Assembly (NCBI GenBank): GCA_000436535.1
Contig: FR886268.1
Span: 33,175-45,645, forward strand
DNA: 12,471 nucleotides
From: Eubacterium sp. CAG:252
GTDB taxonomy: Bacteria > Bacillota > Clostridia > Lachnospirales > Lachnospiraceae
Reading direction: 5' to 3'
This document shows, piece after piece, positions 5,784 to 12,454 of the stretch. Positions within the stretch are counted from its first letter, which is position 1, and the number at the start of each line of letters is the position of its first letter. The position numbers were made by a program, and so were the translations under genes. Below the pieces are notes generated by a model. That model ran no database searches and was not told where the DNA came from. It worked only from the letters and a program-made list of their open reading frames with translations.

Positions 5784-6379
5784 CTAACTTCTTACCGGAA
5801 TAGTAACTTCACACGCATAATCTTTATCATATGCTGACTCTGTTCCACGCTTTTTCCAGTAATCATTCCAATATTCCCACCATTTTTCTGAAAGTTGTTT
5901 TATATCATTTTCTTTAAATAAACCTCTGTATCCAAATAATTTAAGCTCATCCCCACCTGCAATAAATCCCACATTTCCGCTTGTTGCCGCAACAAAACAT
6001 TTAGCATTTTTAATAATATTTTCGTCAACTTCGTTTATCGTTGATTTTTTATTTTTAAACTGTTTTATTAAATTAATTGCATACTCTGCATTATCAAATA
6101 CCAAACCTTAAGCATCAAGTGTATAAGGAGCTATTACATCTTTATGCAGTTCATCAAACCATCCGTCCTGCTCATCGTTATCTAAAAAAATAATAAATGC
6201 ATTGCCACAATAAACAAGTGCTATATCGCTTGTTCTTGCCTCTCTGTCTTTTTTGTGTCATCAAATAAAAGAACTGCACCAAATTCAATCTGGATTTTTT
6301 CTTCTTCCTGATTCCACTATTTCCAATAACCAACATCTAAAATTACTCTTTGTAATATTTCTTTTGTTTCTTTATTCAT
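5784..6379 (-). pseudogene. Immunity-like hypothetical gene with two nonsense codons and a frameshift
   Basis: One ancestral protein of about 197 residues can be followed from ATG 6379, which has GAGGG eight bases upstream, to the stop at 5784. It reads MNKETKEILQRVILDVGYWK, then TAG (6319-6317), then WNQEEEKIQIEFGAVLLFDD. A frameshift follows in the A-run near 6243-6255, and reading resumes as EARTSDIALVYCGNAFII and WFDELHKDVIAPYTLDA. Next comes TAA (6110-6108), then VFDNAEYAINLIKQF and on to YACEVTIPVRS. Each segment keeps coding character and the parts join end to end, so these are recent lesions. The family is unknown to me; size and context recall single-domain immunity proteins of toxin-immunity loci. 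Only the last 106 codons are open and look like a gene in isolation. After it, a 31-codon open tail ending at 5696 (KDYVMLWQAKNDY) may be another scrap. Confidence 0.75.
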
Positions 6380-6399
6380 TTAATTTTTCCCTCTTTATA

Positions 6400-6559
6400 T
6401 CAACATCTCTTTATAACAATAATTTCCCCATCATTTGCAATAACAAAGTTCCTTAGAAAAACCAAGCCACTCAAAACCTCTAACAGAAAAACTCGTTACC
6501 AATTTCCAACCGTCAATATGCTGACGGGCACGGATGCTTTCATCATAATTCATTAACAT
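6400..6559 (-). pseudogene. Frameshifted small hypothetical gene remnant
   Basis: From ATG 6559, with AGGGAAA upstream, the frame reads MLMNYDESIRARQHIDGWKL then VTSFSVRGFEWLGFSKE and stops at 6431. The neighbouring frame continues as VIANDGEIIVIKRC to a stop at 6400. The VRGFEWLGFSK segment resembles short proteins that I associate with Lachnospiraceae, but I cannot name the family. A single-base indel near 6455 explains the break. Its end lies 20 bases before the next broken gene, so both belonged to one unit. Confidence 0.5.
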
Positions 6560-6639
6560 AAATATTTCCCTATAAAATCTAACAAAATGCTCTCTTACAA
6601 ACTGGGAGTTGTGGTTTATATTTTATTTTCAAATATGGA

Positions 6640-6966
6640 CTACTCAATAAATGCTTTCACTGCATATACATCCTTTAATTCTTCATATCTCGGAAACCCA
6701 TCAGGATTATGCTTTGAGTAAGTCAAATGGAAAATATAATAGATGTCCTGATTCCTTCCGTTGTCAGTAACATATAACACATCATCATTAAATTCACTCT
6801 TTGCTACTGTCCAAATTCTTTTGTCATATAAGAAGTGGTCTTCCCCAATTTCATTTTTCAATTCAGTAACAAACACTCCATCAGCTTGTGTTAATGGAAT
6901 CATATACCAGTTAAAATCTTCACCATATTTATCATATAAATCACTAAAAATTTCTTCTATTGTCAT
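6640..6966 (-). CDS. Hypothetical protein, 108 residues
   Basis: Soluble, acidic protein not recognised with certainty. It reads IFSDLYDKYGEDFNWYMIPL, FVTELKNEIGEDHFLYDKRI, WTVAKSEFNDDVLYVTDN, YYIFHLTYSKHNPDGFPRYE and ends VYAVKAFIE. No membrane segment, signal peptide or obvious catalytic motif is present. The alternating aromatic and acidic character and its place beside decayed immunity-like genes suggest a single-domain immunity or SMI1-like protein, which is inference. ATG 6966 has only a weak GGG ten bases upstream. The same frame stays open upstream for 17 codons (KFVELRKSGFKGKLI) without a start, so the 5' end may be altered. Confidence 0.6.
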   Translation of the reverse strand: MTIEEIFSDLYDKYGEDFNWYMIPLTQADGVFVTELKNEIGEDHFLYDKRIWTVAKSEFNDDVLYVTDNGRNQDIYYIFHLTYSKHNPDGFPRYEELKDVYAVKAFIE

Positions 6967-7018
6967 TATTAATTTTCCCTTAAACCCCGATTTCCTTAAT
7001 TCTACAAACTTAAATTCA

Positions 7019-7522
7019 TCATACCACCTTTATTATTTTCTCTACATCCTTTTTTCTTGATAACCATATAACTTTATCGTCATATCTATCCAAAATACTT
7101 CGTATTTCTTTCAGATTTTTATTCCGAAAAGTTTCAGTCCATTTCAAAAGGTTATAGACCGATTTCAAAGTTTCTCTCTTTCCTTTTAATATTCCCAATT
7201 TTCTTTTTATAGAGCGTATAATAATTCTACTTTTATATAAATAACCGGGCATATCTAAAACATATATTTTATCAGCTTCATCAAAACTTTGCTGTACCCA
7301 GTTATAATATACCCCTTCAATTATCCACTCATCATTATTATATAATATTTCTTGTAATAACGCTTTTCGTTCATCAAGAGTTCTCTTTTTCCCATATTCT
7401 TTGGCGTTGTTATCCCACTGAATATCGTCTAAGTCGAAATGAGAAATATTATACTTCTTTGAAAGTGCATTTGCTAAATAGGTTTTTCCAGAACCACTGC
7501 AACCAATAATATGTATTTTCAT
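7019..7522 (-). CDS. P-loop nucleotide kinase-like protein (topology modulation / AAA_18 type)
   Basis: 167-residue cytoplasmic P-loop NTPase of the adenylate-kinase-like group often annotated as DNA topology modulation protein FlaR. The Walker A motif GCSGSGKT is at residues 7-14 after a hydrophobic first strand. YNISHFDLDDIQWD follows, the substrate-side acidic loop typical of the group. WIIEGVYYNW and ADKIYVLDMPGYLYKSRIII provide the second strand and the Walker-B-like region, and basic helices (RSIKRKLG, KGKRETLK) could form the lid. The end, VIWLSRKKDVEKIIKVV, is standard for these proteins. The length is normal, so the gene seems intact. GGAGG lies nine bases before ATG 7522. The physiological substrate is unknown. 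It sits among pseudogenes. Confidence 0.85.
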   Translation of the reverse strand: MKIHIIGCSGSGKTYLANALSKKYNISHFDLDDIQWDNNAKEYGKKRTLDERKALLQEILYNNDEWIIEGVYYNWVQQSFDEADKIYVLDMPGYLYKSRIIIRSIKRKLGILKGKRETLKSVYNLLKWTETFRNKNLKEIRSILDRYDDKVIWLSRKKDVEKIIKVV

Positions 7523-7653
7523 AAGTCAGCACCTCCACAAATTCTTTATAGCAATTACTTTAACTTAGCAACAGTATTTTAACATAAATGCAACTAAGTT
7601 ACATCTAATGAGTGAAATATGACATTATAAAATTATCAAAACAAATAATATTT

Positions 7654-7821
7654 TTACCAATAAAGCAGCTCTTTAATTTCATCTGATTTCCTTAATATAC
7701 TTTTCCATTTTTCAGATGTTTTAACGGCTTTCACACTAAGCATATCAGGAATACGTTCCAGTTCCAAATAAGCATTTCTCAATTCTATACATTTCTTTAA
7801 CTCAAACTTCGCACATAAATT
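7654..7821 (-). pseudogene. C-terminal scrap of an unknown gene, cut by the insertion-sequence remnant
   Basis: A 56-codon open stretch without a usable start. It reads KFELKKCIELRNAYLELERI then PDMLSVKAVKTSEKWKSILR and KSDEIKELLYW to a stop at 7654. The helical, charged composition is coding-like. An in-frame stop (7824-7822) lies just before it, exactly where sequence resembling an insertion-sequence end begins (CTATGCACCTTGAAAATTC on the plus strand from 7826). The upstream part was probably lost with the insertion or a later deletion. The family is not recognised. Confidence 0.5.
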
Positions 7822-7825
7822 TTAA

Positions 7826-8126
7826 CTATGCACCTTGAAAATTCAATACCTGGCAGTTATTAAGTTGTCAATGTTCAGACCTTAAGCAACTTGCAGTTTC
7901 GTTTTTAACAATTCAGGAAGTGCATTCATAAATGCATCCAGTTAATTTGAACCATTTTCATAAAACGATACACGGTATCTTTTGCAAAATTAGGGGTATT
8001 TTTTCCTGTGAGCAGACTCATATACATACTTCTGTTGGAGAAAATCAGCAGAAACATGTATTGAAAAATCTCAGTTACAGGAGTACCTTTCCTTTTGTAG
8101 GCATTGACCGCTTTCAAGGCTGAGGA
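7826..8126 (-). mobile_element. Decayed insertion sequence with internally deleted DDE transposase
   Basis: From about 8126 the minus strand reads SALKAVNAYKRKGTPVTEIF, QYMFLLIFSNRSMYMSLLTG and KNTPNFAKDTVYRFMKMVQI NW. This is the N-terminal region of a widespread clostridial DDE transposase (IS4-like). The very N-terminus is missing. After the INW motif the middle of the protein, with the catalytic DDE residues, is gone. A neighbouring frame gives only the C-terminus LDAFMNALPELLKTKLQVA and a stop at 7884-7882. About 300 bp remain of an element that should be about 1.5 kb, so it cannot move by itself. The outer limits are estimates, and no flanking target duplication was found. Confidence 0.7.
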
Positions 8127-8582
8127 AATTTGTTGCGATAACCGGCTGAATTGACTGTCCGACACCTGTGAATAATGAGTTAAACAGGATTACACAGTTA
8201 GATATTACACTATATATCGATAATGCCGTATCCCCGCAATACTTTAATATCTGTATATTAAAAAGCAGTACAATAAAGCCGTTTGCAAATTCATTAAAAA
8301 AGCTTGGAATTCCGTTGCTTATAATCTGTCCTACACTTGATACAATATGCTTTGGCTTTATGAACTTTAACTGATTATTTTTTCCAAGAAAATGTGTTAT
8401 TTCAACAATCACCTGAATAACCATACCTATAGCTGATGCAAGTGCCACACCGCCTATGCCCATCTGTAATGGAAATACAAATACCATATCAAGTACGATA
8501 ATGGCAACACCACCGGACTTCCAAGAGATGTAATTAAAAAACGAAGATAAAGTTTTCTCAAGTTATCTTTTAATAAATCCAT
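8127..8582 (-). pseudogene. MATE multidrug efflux transporter, internally deleted and truncated
   Basis: Starts at ATG 8582 with a perfect AGGAGG five bases upstream: MDLLKDNLRKLYLRFLITSL. After about 21 residues it jumps, near 8505-8520, into a different frame and a part found about 140 residues further on in MATE proteins: GVAIIVLDMVFVFPLQMGIG GVALASAIGM. It runs on through NGIPSFFNEFANGFIVLLFN, DTALSIYSVISN and FTGVGQSIQPVIATNF, where the insertion-sequence remnant takes over. At least the last third of the protein is missing, so the transporter cannot work. Its regulatory leader (promoter, leader peptide, terminator) is still intact. Confidence 0.82.
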
Positions 8583-8592
8583 AATACCTCCT

Positions 8593-8637
8593 AAAAAAAT
8601 AGAGCCAGATAAGACCTTAAATTGTCTTATCTGGCTC
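8593..8637 (-). terminator. Attenuator-type terminator directly before the MATE ribosome binding site
   Basis: A perfect 14-bp stem, GAGCCAGATAAGAC with GTCTTATCTGGCTC, an eight-base loop, then TATTTTTTT. The U-run abuts AGGAGG (8592-8587) of the MATE gene, so transcripts must read through it to express the gene. The stop codon of the leader peptide lies in the loop. Confidence 0.85.
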
Positions 8638-8697
8638 ATAATAATCATATGTCCATCCGGGAATTTCTGACTTGTATCGCTTAAATATCATACACAT
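8617..8697 (-). CDS. Leader peptide of the MATE attenuator (26 residues)
   Basis: Open frame from ATG 8697 (or ATG 8691, two codons on). It reads MCMIFKRYKSEIPGWT, continues YDYYEPDKTI, and stops in the terminator loop at 8619-8617. The last six sense codons cover most of the 5' arm of the terminator stem. A ribosome translating or stalled there would prevent the hairpin from forming. No strong Shine-Dalgarno is seen, so translation is likely weak and the start is not certain. The layout matches ribosome-mediated attenuators found before antibiotic-resistance and efflux genes in Firmicutes; the inducing drug is unknown. Confidence 0.6.
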   Translation of the reverse strand: MCMIFKRYKSEIPGWTYDYYEPDKTI

Positions 8698-8762
8698 ATC
8701 AATAATCAACTACGATTAATTCAAGATTAATAACACCTGTTGTATACCTTCCGACTTGTGTT

Positions 8763-8790
8763 ATTAGAGCAAATATTTAATGAATGTCAA
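8763..8790 (-). promoter_or_regulatory. Promoter of the MATE leader transcript
   Basis: TTGACA (8790-8785), a 16-base spacer and TCTAAT (8768-8763), expected to start near 8756. It begins just after the stop codon of the upstream gene at 8812 and yields a leader of about 175 bases before ATG 8582. Confidence 0.7.
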
Positions 8791-8811
8791 TACCTTTATT
8801 CCCATTCTCTA

Positions 8812-10005
8812 TCAGAATAAATCCAGCATATTATCCAGATATATTGCTTCCCTTACATTAATCTGATATTCTGTCTTTGTCATATAATAAAGCAGAAATT
8901 CAAGAACAAGTGCACTTCCCAGTCCTCTTCCCTCTATTTTAAAGTTTGAGAACCCCTTTGGCAAGTAAATATTACAAATATCATCAACACTTATAAATGC
9001 AGGATTACTCATCGCTTTGGAAAATCTATACCCTTCCCCCGCATCAGGCGACACACATATATGCCCGGGACAATTCTCACCAAGATTCATACGGCTGACC
9101 GCCTCATAACATGCTTTCCTGTCATAACAGCCAAACCAGCAGCACTCATTACACAAGAATTCTATCTTACATTTCTGTTCCTGTGTCATTGTATCCAGCT
9201 TGTCAAAACATTTATTTAAACGGAAATCAGGTACAACATAACTAAAATCATCCCTGTTTACCTCATCCAGCAAATCATTATAATCTGTCAGCACTTTGGT
9301 CGTAGATGAAACAAAATAAAACTCCGGATATTTATTTTTTAAATAGTCCAGCAGAATGTCTGAATGAACTATAATTCCATTTTTTACATTTACATTTTCA
9401 TTCTTAATTTTATTATGTTTAATTTTTTCGTTTCTTATTTTATCATCTTTAATTTGATTGTTGTTAATTTCATTTTCAAATGCATTATCTTTTATTGAAT
9501 TATCTATAGAATAATCTTCAGATGCATATTCAGATGTAACCAAATAATCATCTGTAACCTTATAACTACTATGTAATTCCGAAGCCGCATTTAATAATTC
9601 ACACAACTTATTACACTTTACATCTGACAAATGTTCCCTCGTAAGAAGTGAATTACTGAATGTAAGTCTTGCCGATATTCCATATTCTGCCATAAGTGAA
9701 AATACCTCTCTGGCATCACCGTCGCCATACCCTGCACGACCGCCACCCCAGATACAATCTGCCGGAGCACCATATATAGAACCTATATCACACCAGTCAT
9801 AAAAATACTCCCTGTGCTCATAGAACAATGGCAGGAATACTTTATAAAGCTCATAGAATTCAAACAGCCCCGGAAGATGAAAGCAGGCTTTTTTGTCACT
9901 GTTAATATTATTTATATTATTATTTGTACTGTCATCCGTATTATTATTATCATTTAAGTTATTATTTATATTATCATCTATATTACCATTCTCTTTATTA
10001 CTCAT
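8812..10005 (-). CDS. U32 peptidase-like TIM-barrel protein with Asn-rich inserts
   Basis: 397 residues, not firmly identified. Residues 41-122 (FHLPGLFEFYELYKVFLPLF, WCDIGSIYGAPADCIWGGGR, ISARLTFSNSLLT) and 209-270 (GIIVHSDILLDYLKNKYP, VLTDYNDLLDEV, DFSYVVPDFRLNKC) have the alternating strand-helix order of a barrel. A cysteine-rich segment follows: KIEFLCNECCWFGCYDRKAC plus CPGHIC, with cysteines at 285, 288, 289, 293, 299, 312 and 317. It resembles the vNExCxxgCxxR region of U32-family proteins, which bind an Fe-S cluster. That relation is inference by pattern. Two low-complexity stretches, residues 3-36 and about 165-208, are rich in Asn, Asp, Lys and Ile, and look like later insertions in linkers. 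The start at 10005 has GGAG five bases upstream. The gene appears monocistronic. Confidence 0.7.
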   Translation of the reverse strand: MSNKENGNIDDNINNNLNDNNNTDDSTNNNINNINSDKKACFHLPGLFEFYELYKVFLPLFYEHREYFYDWCDIGSIYGAPADCIWGGGRAGYGDGDAREVFSLMAEYGISARLTFSNSLLTREHLSDVKCNKLCELLNAASELHSSYKVTDDYLVTSEYASEDYSIDNSIKDNAFENEINNNQIKDDKIRNEKIKHNKIKNENVNVKNGIIVHSDILLDYLKNKYPEFYFVSSTTKVLTDYNDLLDEVNRDDFSYVVPDFRLNKCFDKLDTMTQEQKCKIEFLCNECCWFGCYDRKACYEAVSRMNLGENCPGHICVSPDAGEGYRFSKAMSNPAFISVDDICNIYLPKGFSNFKIEGRGLGSALVLEFLLYYMTKTEYQINVREAIYLDNMLDLF

Positions 10006-10152
10006 TTTATCTCCACCACTGCGTTCTTCTTATACATTTCAAATATACTTCTTATAAACCTGCACTTCTTTATACATATATTATTTTATAATACAACACA
10101 ACATTAACATAATACATTATTTTACAATACATAATCATTTCTTTACATAACT

Positions 10153-10289
10153 ATAAATGAGCAAATTTAAAACATTGCACAATTATGTCCGCGTCAAAAA
10201 ACAAATTTTTTCATAATCTATTGAAATGTATCTGAGGTACAGACAAACGCAAATTATTTTTGTGCATTTTTATGTATTTGCTCATTTAT
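10153..10289. repeat. Structured tandem repeat, copy A (137 bp, perfect terminal inverted repeats)
   Basis: Bounded by ATAAATGAGCAAAT (10153-10166) and its exact complement ATTTGCTCATTTAT (10276-10289). Inside, TGCACAA (10176-10182) pairs with TTGTGCA (10260-10266) and TTATG (10183-10187) with CATAA (10212-10216). An ATTATGTCCGCG core is shared unchanged with copy B. No coding frame is present. The fold could be an RNA or a miniature mobile element. Confidence 0.75.
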
Positions 10290-10422
10290 AGGAGTAAATT
10301 TAAAATATTGTACGATTATGTCCGCGCTAGGATGACATATTTTGCGTAATCTATTAAAATATATCTCAAGTACAAATAAAAACAACTTATTTTTGTACAT
10401 TTTTCTTCATTTGCTCATTTAA
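10288..10422. repeat. Structured tandem repeat, copy B (diverged)
   Basis: Aligns with copy A along its length with moderate divergence. The right terminus ATTTGCTCATTTA is unchanged; the left terminus is degraded to GGAGTAAAT, still able to pair. TGTACGA (10309-10315) pairs with TTGTACA (10393-10399), and GATTATG (10314-10320) with CGTAATC (10345-10351). Stem differences from copy A are compensatory or G-U compatible when read as plus-strand RNA. Confidence 0.7.
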
Positions 10423-10444
10423 AGTATATAATATATCTAATTAT

Positions 10445-10498
10445 AAATAAAAAATATACCAGCCCACAGATTACATCTCCTCTGTGAACTGATATATT
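10445..10498 (-). terminator. Rho-independent terminator of the TRAP transporter operon
   Basis: An 18-bp stem (10498-10481 with 10470-10453, three G-U pairs), a ten-base loop, then TTTTTTATTTATAA on the minus strand. It lies about 165 bases after the dctM stop. TTTT on the other side could give weak termination in the plus direction. Confidence 0.82.
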
Positions 10499-10597
10499 TT
10501 ACATAACTTCTTCACTATTTTTCAAGTACCATTTTATATAACAATCTTATCACCATAACTATTACATAAAATTATCACCCAAACTACCATCCCTGAA

Positions 10598-10627
10598 CTA
10601 TTTTACATATCCTGACAATCCCGGAAG
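10598..10627 (-). repeat. Duplicated 3' tail of dctM
   Basis: 30 bases matching the last codons of dctM (10662-10691) at 27 positions, in the same orientation, 64 bases downstream. It encodes LPGLSGYVK and a stop, against LPGLLGYVK and a stop in dctM. Two of the three differences are synonymous, so it looks like a real coding remnant. Confidence 0.75.
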
Positions 10628-10661
10628 GAAGTTCAAATATAAGACCTTTAATTTTCCAAAA

Positions 10662-11972
10662 CTACTTTACATATCCTAATAATCCCGGAAGCCATAACGA
10701 AATAGCCGGTATATAAGTTACAAGTAAAAGTACAATAAATATTGCTGCGAAATAATAAAGTAAGGGCTTGATAACATCTTCTATCTTTGTCTTGCCGACC
10801 TTAACACCTACGAAAAGAGTTGTTCCAACCGGAGGTGTGATTGTTCCGATACATAAGTTGAATATCATCATTATACCGAAATGAATTGTATTCATACCAA
10901 CTGCCTGACATATTGGAAGGAATATAGGTGTAAATATAAGGCAGGCTGGTGTCATATCCATAAATGTTCCGACAATAAGAAGAATAACATTTATTATAAG
11001 AAGAATAACATACTTGTTGCTGCTTATACTAAGCATTACGCCTGATATAGCTGCTGGTATTCCTGTAAATGCCATTACCCATGACATTATGCTTGATACA
11101 CCGATAAGGAATATAATTATTCCTGTCATTTCCGCACTGTCCATAAGCAGTTTTGGAAGTTCACTTACTTTAATGGACTTATAAAATACAAGCGAAAGTA
11201 TAAGACTATATACAACCGCAACGATTGCACCCTCTGTTGCTGTAAATATACCACCAATAATACCGCCGATAACGATAACAATCATAAGAAGACAAGGTAA
11301 TGCTTCTAGTATTATCTTAGTCTTTTCCTTGATAGAATAACGTTTGCTGCTTGTATATCCTCTTTTCTTTGCATATACATAAATTACTATCATACATGCA
11401 AGTCCCCAGAGAATTCCCGGAATATAACCCGCCATAAAGAGTGCTGCTATTGAAGTTCCACCGCTTACCATAGCAAATGTAATCATTACATTACTAGGTG
11501 GTATAAGTAATCCTGTAGGTGCTGTAGCTATATTTACGGCCGCTGAGAAGTTTTTATCATAACCCTCTTCCTCCTCAACTGGTCCTATAATAGCACCCAT
11601 AGCTGAAGCTGCTGCCGTACCTGAACCTGATATTGCACCAAAAAGCATATTAGCTACAACATTTGTATGTGCAAGAGAGCCAGGTATTCTTCCTGTAAAT
11701 ATCTTTGCGAAATTAATAAGCTTTATGGCAATTCCACCCTTATTCATAATATTACCGGCAAGAATAAAAAATGGAATAGCTATCAGATTAAATACTGAAA
11801 TTCCAGAAAATATTCTCTGCGCGCCTGTTATAAGCGCAGGTTCTGTAGATAATACCGGAAGAATTGCACATATTGAAGAAACTGCAAGGGAAATTGCAAT
11901 TGGTGCTCCTGCTATTAGCATTATAACAAGAATAACCAATATAATAAGACCCGATAACCATGCTATGCTCAT
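10662..11972 (-). CDS. dctM: TRAP transporter large permease subunit (DctM)
   Basis: 436-residue integral membrane protein, the main translocation subunit of a tripartite ATP-independent periplasmic-type transporter driven by an ion gradient. It has about twelve hydrophobic segments over its whole length. Recognisable DctM segments are FILAGNIMNKGGIAIKLINF, AHTNVVANMLFGAISGSGTA AASAMGAIIGP, ATAPTGLLIPPSNVMITFAM, FMDMTPACLIFTPIFLPI and NLCIGTITPPVGTTLFVG. ATG 11972 is chosen because it overlaps the dctQ stop as ATGA and has AAGGAG upstream; an earlier in-frame start lies inside dctQ. The two genes are thus translationally coupled. The substrate (an organic acid, uronate or sialic acid in known systems) cannot be told without the binding protein, which should lie beyond the right edge. 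Confidence 0.95.
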   Translation of the reverse strand: MSIAWLSGLIILVILVIMLIAGAPIAISLAVSSICAILPVLSTEPALITGAQRIFSGISVFNLIAIPFFILAGNIMNKGGIAIKLINFAKIFTGRIPGSLAHTNVVANMLFGAISGSGTAAASAMGAIIGPVEEEEGYDKNFSAAVNIATAPTGLLIPPSNVMITFAMVSGGTSIAALFMAGYIPGILWGLACMIVIYVYAKKRGYTSSKRYSIKEKTKIILEALPCLLMIVIVIGGIIGGIFTATEGAIVAVVYSLILSLVFYKSIKVSELPKLLMDSAEMTGIIIFLIGVSSIMSWVMAFTGIPAAISGVMLSISSNKYVILLIINVILLIVGTFMDMTPACLIFTPIFLPICQAVGMNTIHFGIMMIFNLCIGTITPPVGTTLFVGVKVGKTKIEDVIKPLLYYFAAIFIVLLLVTYIPAISLWLPGLLGYVK

Positions 11973-12454
11973 GCTTCTTCTCCTTTCCTTATAAGACATA
12001 TAACATTCAATACTCCATATACTGCAATAACAACTCCCGTTATTGGAATAACGATATATACATATCCCATTGGAATTCCAAGCGATGCAGTTTTTTGTGT
12101 CATTGAAAGGCTTGTAATAGATATACCGCCATAAACCATTACAATAAGTGCAAATGCTATTGTTATAATTTCAATTATAGCATTAAGTATTGTTAACTTC
12201 TTTTCGCTTAACTTATCTGCAAGAAATCCCATTCTCATATGCTCTCTTTTACCAAACACATAGGCAGCTGCAAACAAGGACATCCATGTAAATGAATATG
12301 TCAGAAGCTCTTCTGAAACTGTACTTGGACTATTGAAAATGTATCTTACAAGTATCTGGTAAGTTCCAATAATAACCATAAATGCAAAAAGTAATATACA
12401 TACAATTCTTATTACTTTATTCATAACATTTCTTATATTATCTAATATAGCCAT
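11969..12454 (-). CDS. dctQ: TRAP transporter small permease subunit (DctQ)
   Basis: 161-residue membrane protein with four predicted segments at about residues 16-36, 51-67, 89-110 and 129-151. It is the usual small subunit that pairs with DctM. Typical residues are FNSPSTVSEELLTYSFTWMS and AAAYVFGKREHMRMGFL between the first and third helices, matching the DctQ signature with the EE pair and the GxREHMRxxF region. The start at 12454 has GGAGG seven bases upstream. Its TGA overlaps the ATG of dctM. The upstream operon member, probably the DctP solute receptor, is outside the window. Confidence 0.93.
   Translation of the reverse strand: MAILDNIRNVMNKVIRIVCILLFAFMVIIGTYQILVRYIFNSPSTVSEELLTYSFTWMSLFAAAYVFGKREHMRMGFLADKLSEKKLTILNAIIEIITIAFALIVMVYGGISITSLSMTQKTASLGIPMGYVYIVIPITGVVIAVYGVLNVICLIRKGEEA

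Noticed and set aside
5784..6104. The 106-codon frame as an intact gene
   Set aside because: The same frame continues upstream across a TAA with clear coding sequence, and the only good ribosome binding site is at the distal ATG 6379.
6253..6456. 67-codon plus-strand open frame rich in Leu, Phe and Ser
   Set aside because: It is antisense to two readable minus-strand pseudogenes, and the hydrophobicity is a by-product of AT-rich antisense codons.
8640..8760. A riboswitch before the MATE gene
   Set aside because: No conserved riboswitch core (guanidine, preQ1 or others) could be matched; a leader ORF running into the terminator explains the arrangement better.
10153..10422. A CRISPR array
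   Set aside because: There are only two long diverged repeats with internal structure and no spacer-repeat periodicity.
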